Below are positions 62,235 through 64,000 of a stretch of DNA of 64,000 nt, piece after piece; position 1 is the stretch's first letter, and every line of letters starts with the position of its first letter. Both the position numbers and the translations under genes were made by a program. This stretch comes from DTJG01 sp964532995 (GTDB lineage: Bacteria; Ratteibacteria; UBA8468; B48-G9; DTJG01). Location: NCBI GenBank assembly GCA_964532995.1, contig CAZHJN010000001.1, positions 35,173 to 99,172 of the forward strand, written 5' to 3'. The notes beneath the pieces are model-generated. The model worked only from the letters and a program-made list of their open reading frames with translations. It did no database searches and was not told the origin of the DNA.

Positions 62235-63284
62235 CTACTCCTGTATTTTTACAACAACCTTCAAAACGGTTCCTTCTTTAACCATTCTTATACCTTTCTC
62301 AATATCCTTTAGCGGTATAACATGAGTAATAAATTTTGAAGGGTCTATCTTCCTTGAAGATATTAAATCCACAGCTTTCTGGTAGTCAATCCTGTTTGAA
62401 GCAAATGCACCGAAAACGCTTATCTCAAAATAATGAATCAGATTGGTGTCAATGCTGACAAGTGAATCATCCTTTGGTAATCCACCAAAAAAACTGATTC
62501 TGCTATGGGGTGCCGCTATTGAAAAAGATTCAATCTGTGCCTGTTTTGCAGGGCATGCGGTTATAATAACATCTGCACCAAAACCACCGGTAATATCTTT
62601 GACTCTTTCAACAGTATTCTGTTTTAATGGATCAATCAATATCAAATCACTGAACAGAGAAGCAAACCTTTCAAGACGTTCAAAAGCAGGATCAATCATT
62701 ATAACCCTTTCTGCACCGGATGCTCTGGCTAAAATTGCATGCATAAATCCTATGGGTCCACCACCATATATTACAACAGTATCCCCATCCTTTATTGAAA
62801 GATAGTTCTGAGCATTTATAACACAGGATAATGGTTCAATGAGAGAACCTTCCTGAGAAGAGATACTATCAGGAAGAACAACCCATGCATCCTGTTTAAC
62901 AGCAATTTCAGGAATAACCATGTACTGTGCAAATCCACCTGAATAATAGTAACCTAAGGCTTTTGTATCAGGGCACAGATTATATAAACCCTTTTTGCAG
63001 AGTTTACAATTACCGCATCCAATTGAAGTTACAGGTGTTATCCTGTCTCCCTTTTTGAGTGAACTTTTAACATTTTTCCCGATTTCAATAACTTCTCCTG
63101 TTATTTCATGTCCGATAATCGCCGGCGGGATAACCTTCTTATGTCCGTGGAAAAATGTTCTCACATCTGTACCACAAATCGCGCAATAATCAACTCTTAT
63201 CAAAATTTCGTTGTCAGACGGAACAGGATCCTTCCAATCACAGATACTAATTTTTTCTGGTCCATTAAATATTGCTGCCTTCAA
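62235..63284 (-). CDS. Zinc-dependent medium-chain dehydrogenase (sorbitol/threonine dehydrogenase type)
   Basis: Polyol- or alcohol-oxidising MDR enzyme, 349 residues. It shows the catalytic zinc ligands in CAICGTDVRTF, GHEITGEVIEIG, the structural zinc cysteines CGNCKLCKKGLYNLC, and the NAD loop VVIYGGGPIGFMHAIL. The start is a TTG at 63284 behind GGGAGGAAA. As the first gene of the operon it forms a pair with the SrlD-like SDR, suggesting interconversion of a polyol and its ketose. The substrate is unknown. Confidence 0.9.
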   Translation of the reverse strand: MKAAIFNGPEKISICDWKDPVPSDNEILIRVDYCAICGTDVRTFFHGHKKVIPPAIIGHEITGEVIEIGKNVKSSLKKGDRITPVTSIGCGNCKLCKKGLYNLCPDTKALGYYYSGGFAQYMVIPEIAVKQDAWVVLPDSISSQEGSLIEPLSCVINAQNYLSIKDGDTVVIYGGGPIGFMHAILARASGAERVIMIDPAFERLERFASLFSDLILIDPLKQNTVERVKDITGGFGADVIITACPAKQAQIESFSIAAPHSRISFFGGLPKDDSLVSIDTNLIHYFEISVFGAFASNRIDYQKAVDLISSRKIDPSKFITHVIPLKDIEKGIRMVKEGTVLKVVVKIQE

Positions 63285-63319
63285 ATTTCCTCCCTTTTTT
63301 GATATTATTTATTGATAAT

Positions 63320-63348
63320 ATTTTACTTCAGTTTGTGCCTTTTGCGAA
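63320..63348 (-). promoter_or_regulatory. Candidate promoter for the dehydrogenase-riboflavin operon
   Basis: Minus-strand TTCGCA (63348-63343), 17-nt spacer, TAAAAT (63325-63320), about 40 nt before the TTG start. The -35 is imperfect. It overlaps the opposing candidate promoter. Confidence 0.35.
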
Positions 63349-63360
63349 ATTTGATAAGAT
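63333..63360 (+). promoter_or_regulatory. Candidate promoter for the PLD-like gene
   Basis: TTGTGC (63333-63338), 16-nt spacer, TAAGAT (63355-63360), 30 nt before the ATG. It is a weak match, listed because it lies in the divergent gap. Confidence 0.25.
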
Positions 63361-63389
63361 ACTGCCTTAAATAATAAAATGGAAACATT

Positions 63390-64000
63390 ATGAAACTTTT
63401 CAAAAAAATTATTCTGGTAACAATTTTCCTGCAAATCCTCTTATATTGCGAAGAAACAACAGTTTATTTTTCTCCCTCAAACCGAATTGATCAGATCATT
63501 ATCAAAAAATTGAAAGAAGCAAAAAAGTCTGTTTATATCGCGAGTTACACCTTCAACTGGAGACAGGGTTATAATGTGCTCAGAGAGCTTGGTGAAAAAG
63601 GCGTGGAAATAAAAATCTTATTGAATTTTTTACCTGAAAATTTTTGCAGCGCTAAAAATCTATATGTAAAGAAGTGGAACGGGAAACCAGGTGCTCTTCA
63701 CGCAAAATTTATTGTAATTGATGAAAAATATGTTTTCACAGGTTCAGCTAATTTTACTGAATCTTCAATGATATGGGATTCAAATAATATGCTTTTTATC
63801 AAAGATGAAAAAATTGGGAATTTCTTTTCAAAAAATTTTCTCTCTTTATGGTCAAACCTTGCAATTTCAGAAGAGAAATTTTTGAAAAATCAGATAATCG
63901 AGATTTATTTTTCACCTGCATTCGACTGTACCACTAAGATTAAAAATGAAATAAATAAAGCGATCAAATCATTAAAATTTGCTATGTTCTGTTTTACATC
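63390..64000 (+). CDS. Secreted phospholipase-D-like protein, 3' end beyond the window
   Basis: The first 203 codons of a PLD-superfamily protein. Residues 1-20 are a signal peptide (MKLFKKIILVTIFLQILLYC). The first PLD repeat follows: YFSPSNRIDQIIIKKLKEAKKSVYIASYTF and the catalytic HAKFIVIDEKYVFTGSANFTE (HxK...N). A second repeat begins at IYFSPAFDCTTKIKN and is cut by the window end. This two-repeat, secreted layout resembles cardiolipin-synthase-like or nuclease-type PLDs. The Cys at 20 sits in a poor lipobox, so lipoprotein status is doubtful. The ATG at 63379 is ruled out by an immediate stop. Confidence 0.85.
   Translation, partial: MKLFKKIILVTIFLQILLYCEETTVYFSPSNRIDQIIIKKLKEAKKSVYIASYTFNWRQGYNVLRELGEKGVEIKILLNFLPENFCSAKNLYVKKWNGKPGALHAKFIVIDEKYVFTGSANFTESSMIWDSNNMLFIKDEKIGNFFSKNFLSLWSNLAISEEKFLKNQIIEIYFSPAFDCTTKIKNEINKAIKSLKFAMFCFT

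Noticed and set aside
63285..63389. FMN riboswitch for the riboflavin operon
   Set aside because: The 105-nt divergent gap has no conserved RFN elements and the rib genes start two genes downstream.
1..64000. CRISPR array, prophage, transposon or defence island
   Set aside because: No direct-repeat arrays, integrases, transposases or terminal inverted repeats were seen; nearly all space is housekeeping operons.

Overview
The window looks like a chromosomal segment of an AT-rich, Gram-negative-type bacterium. It carries housekeeping genes packed into long operons with 1-60 nt overlaps or gaps. There is no rRNA, phage, IS or CRISPR signal. Evidence for an outer membrane is indirect: a heptosyltransferase-like GT9, a GT39/PAP2 lipid-modifying enzyme and a LolD-like ATPase. 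An orphan methyltransferase-type corrinoid protein fits an anaerobe. The phylum cannot be fixed from the sequence; an uncultured lineage near Omnitrophota or other PVC/FCB-adjacent groups is a guess.

Region 1 (1-11.8 kb, minus strand) is the ribosomal/RNA polymerase supercluster, read tRNA-Gly, tRNA-Thr, tuf, rpmG, tRNA-Trp, secE, nusG, rplK, rplA, rplJ, rplL, rpoBC. Two good sigma70-type promoters precede the tRNAs. The main surprise is that rpoB and rpoC form one uninterrupted reading frame: the beta C-terminus runs through a short charged linker into the beta-prime N-terminus. EF-Tu carries an unusual four-cysteine cluster. Region 2 (11.75-15.7 kb, minus) is a three-gene envelope-glycan operon (GT9, polyprenyl-phosphate GT2, GT39 fused to a PAP2 phosphatase) with its own near-consensus promoter. 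Region 3 (15.7-26.9 kb, minus) runs hisI, secD, secF, rsmD, coaD, rpmF, plsX, fabH, fabD, fabG, acpP, fabF, acyl-CoA dehydrogenase, rluD: protein export plus a fatty-acid synthesis block. A small alkyltransferase-domain gene diverges from hisI.

Region 4 (27.2-38.9 kb, minus) reads purM, phasin-like, ubiB, obg, prfB, coaB and then continues into a sugar-use set: a secreted CBM9-like protein, a NagB/PIG-L fusion, an arabinose-isomerase-like protein and an FGGY kinase. A hairpin terminator separates it from dnaK. Region 5 (38.9-41.1 kb) holds dnaK and tRNA-Val, with a promoter whose -35 box overlaps that of the divergent plus-strand operon.

Region 6 (41.1-56.7 kb, plus) is one long run: corrinoid protein, plsY, gpsA, merR-like, purN, N-acetylglutamate-synthase-like GNAT, membrane protein, argG, thiL, tsaE, a four-gene peptide ABC transporter, a miniature FtsX-type permease with its ATPase, proC, purine nucleoside phosphorylase, two very short genes (a zinc ribbon and rpsU) and a PfkB-type sugar-phosphate kinase broken at a run of nine T. 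A perfect 30-bp palindrome lies inside plsY. Region 7 (56.7-63.3 kb, minus) is a riboflavin operon (ribD, ribE, ribBA, ribH) headed by two polyol dehydrogenases and followed by nusB and a flippase-like membrane protein. A secreted phospholipase-D-like protein begins at the right edge.
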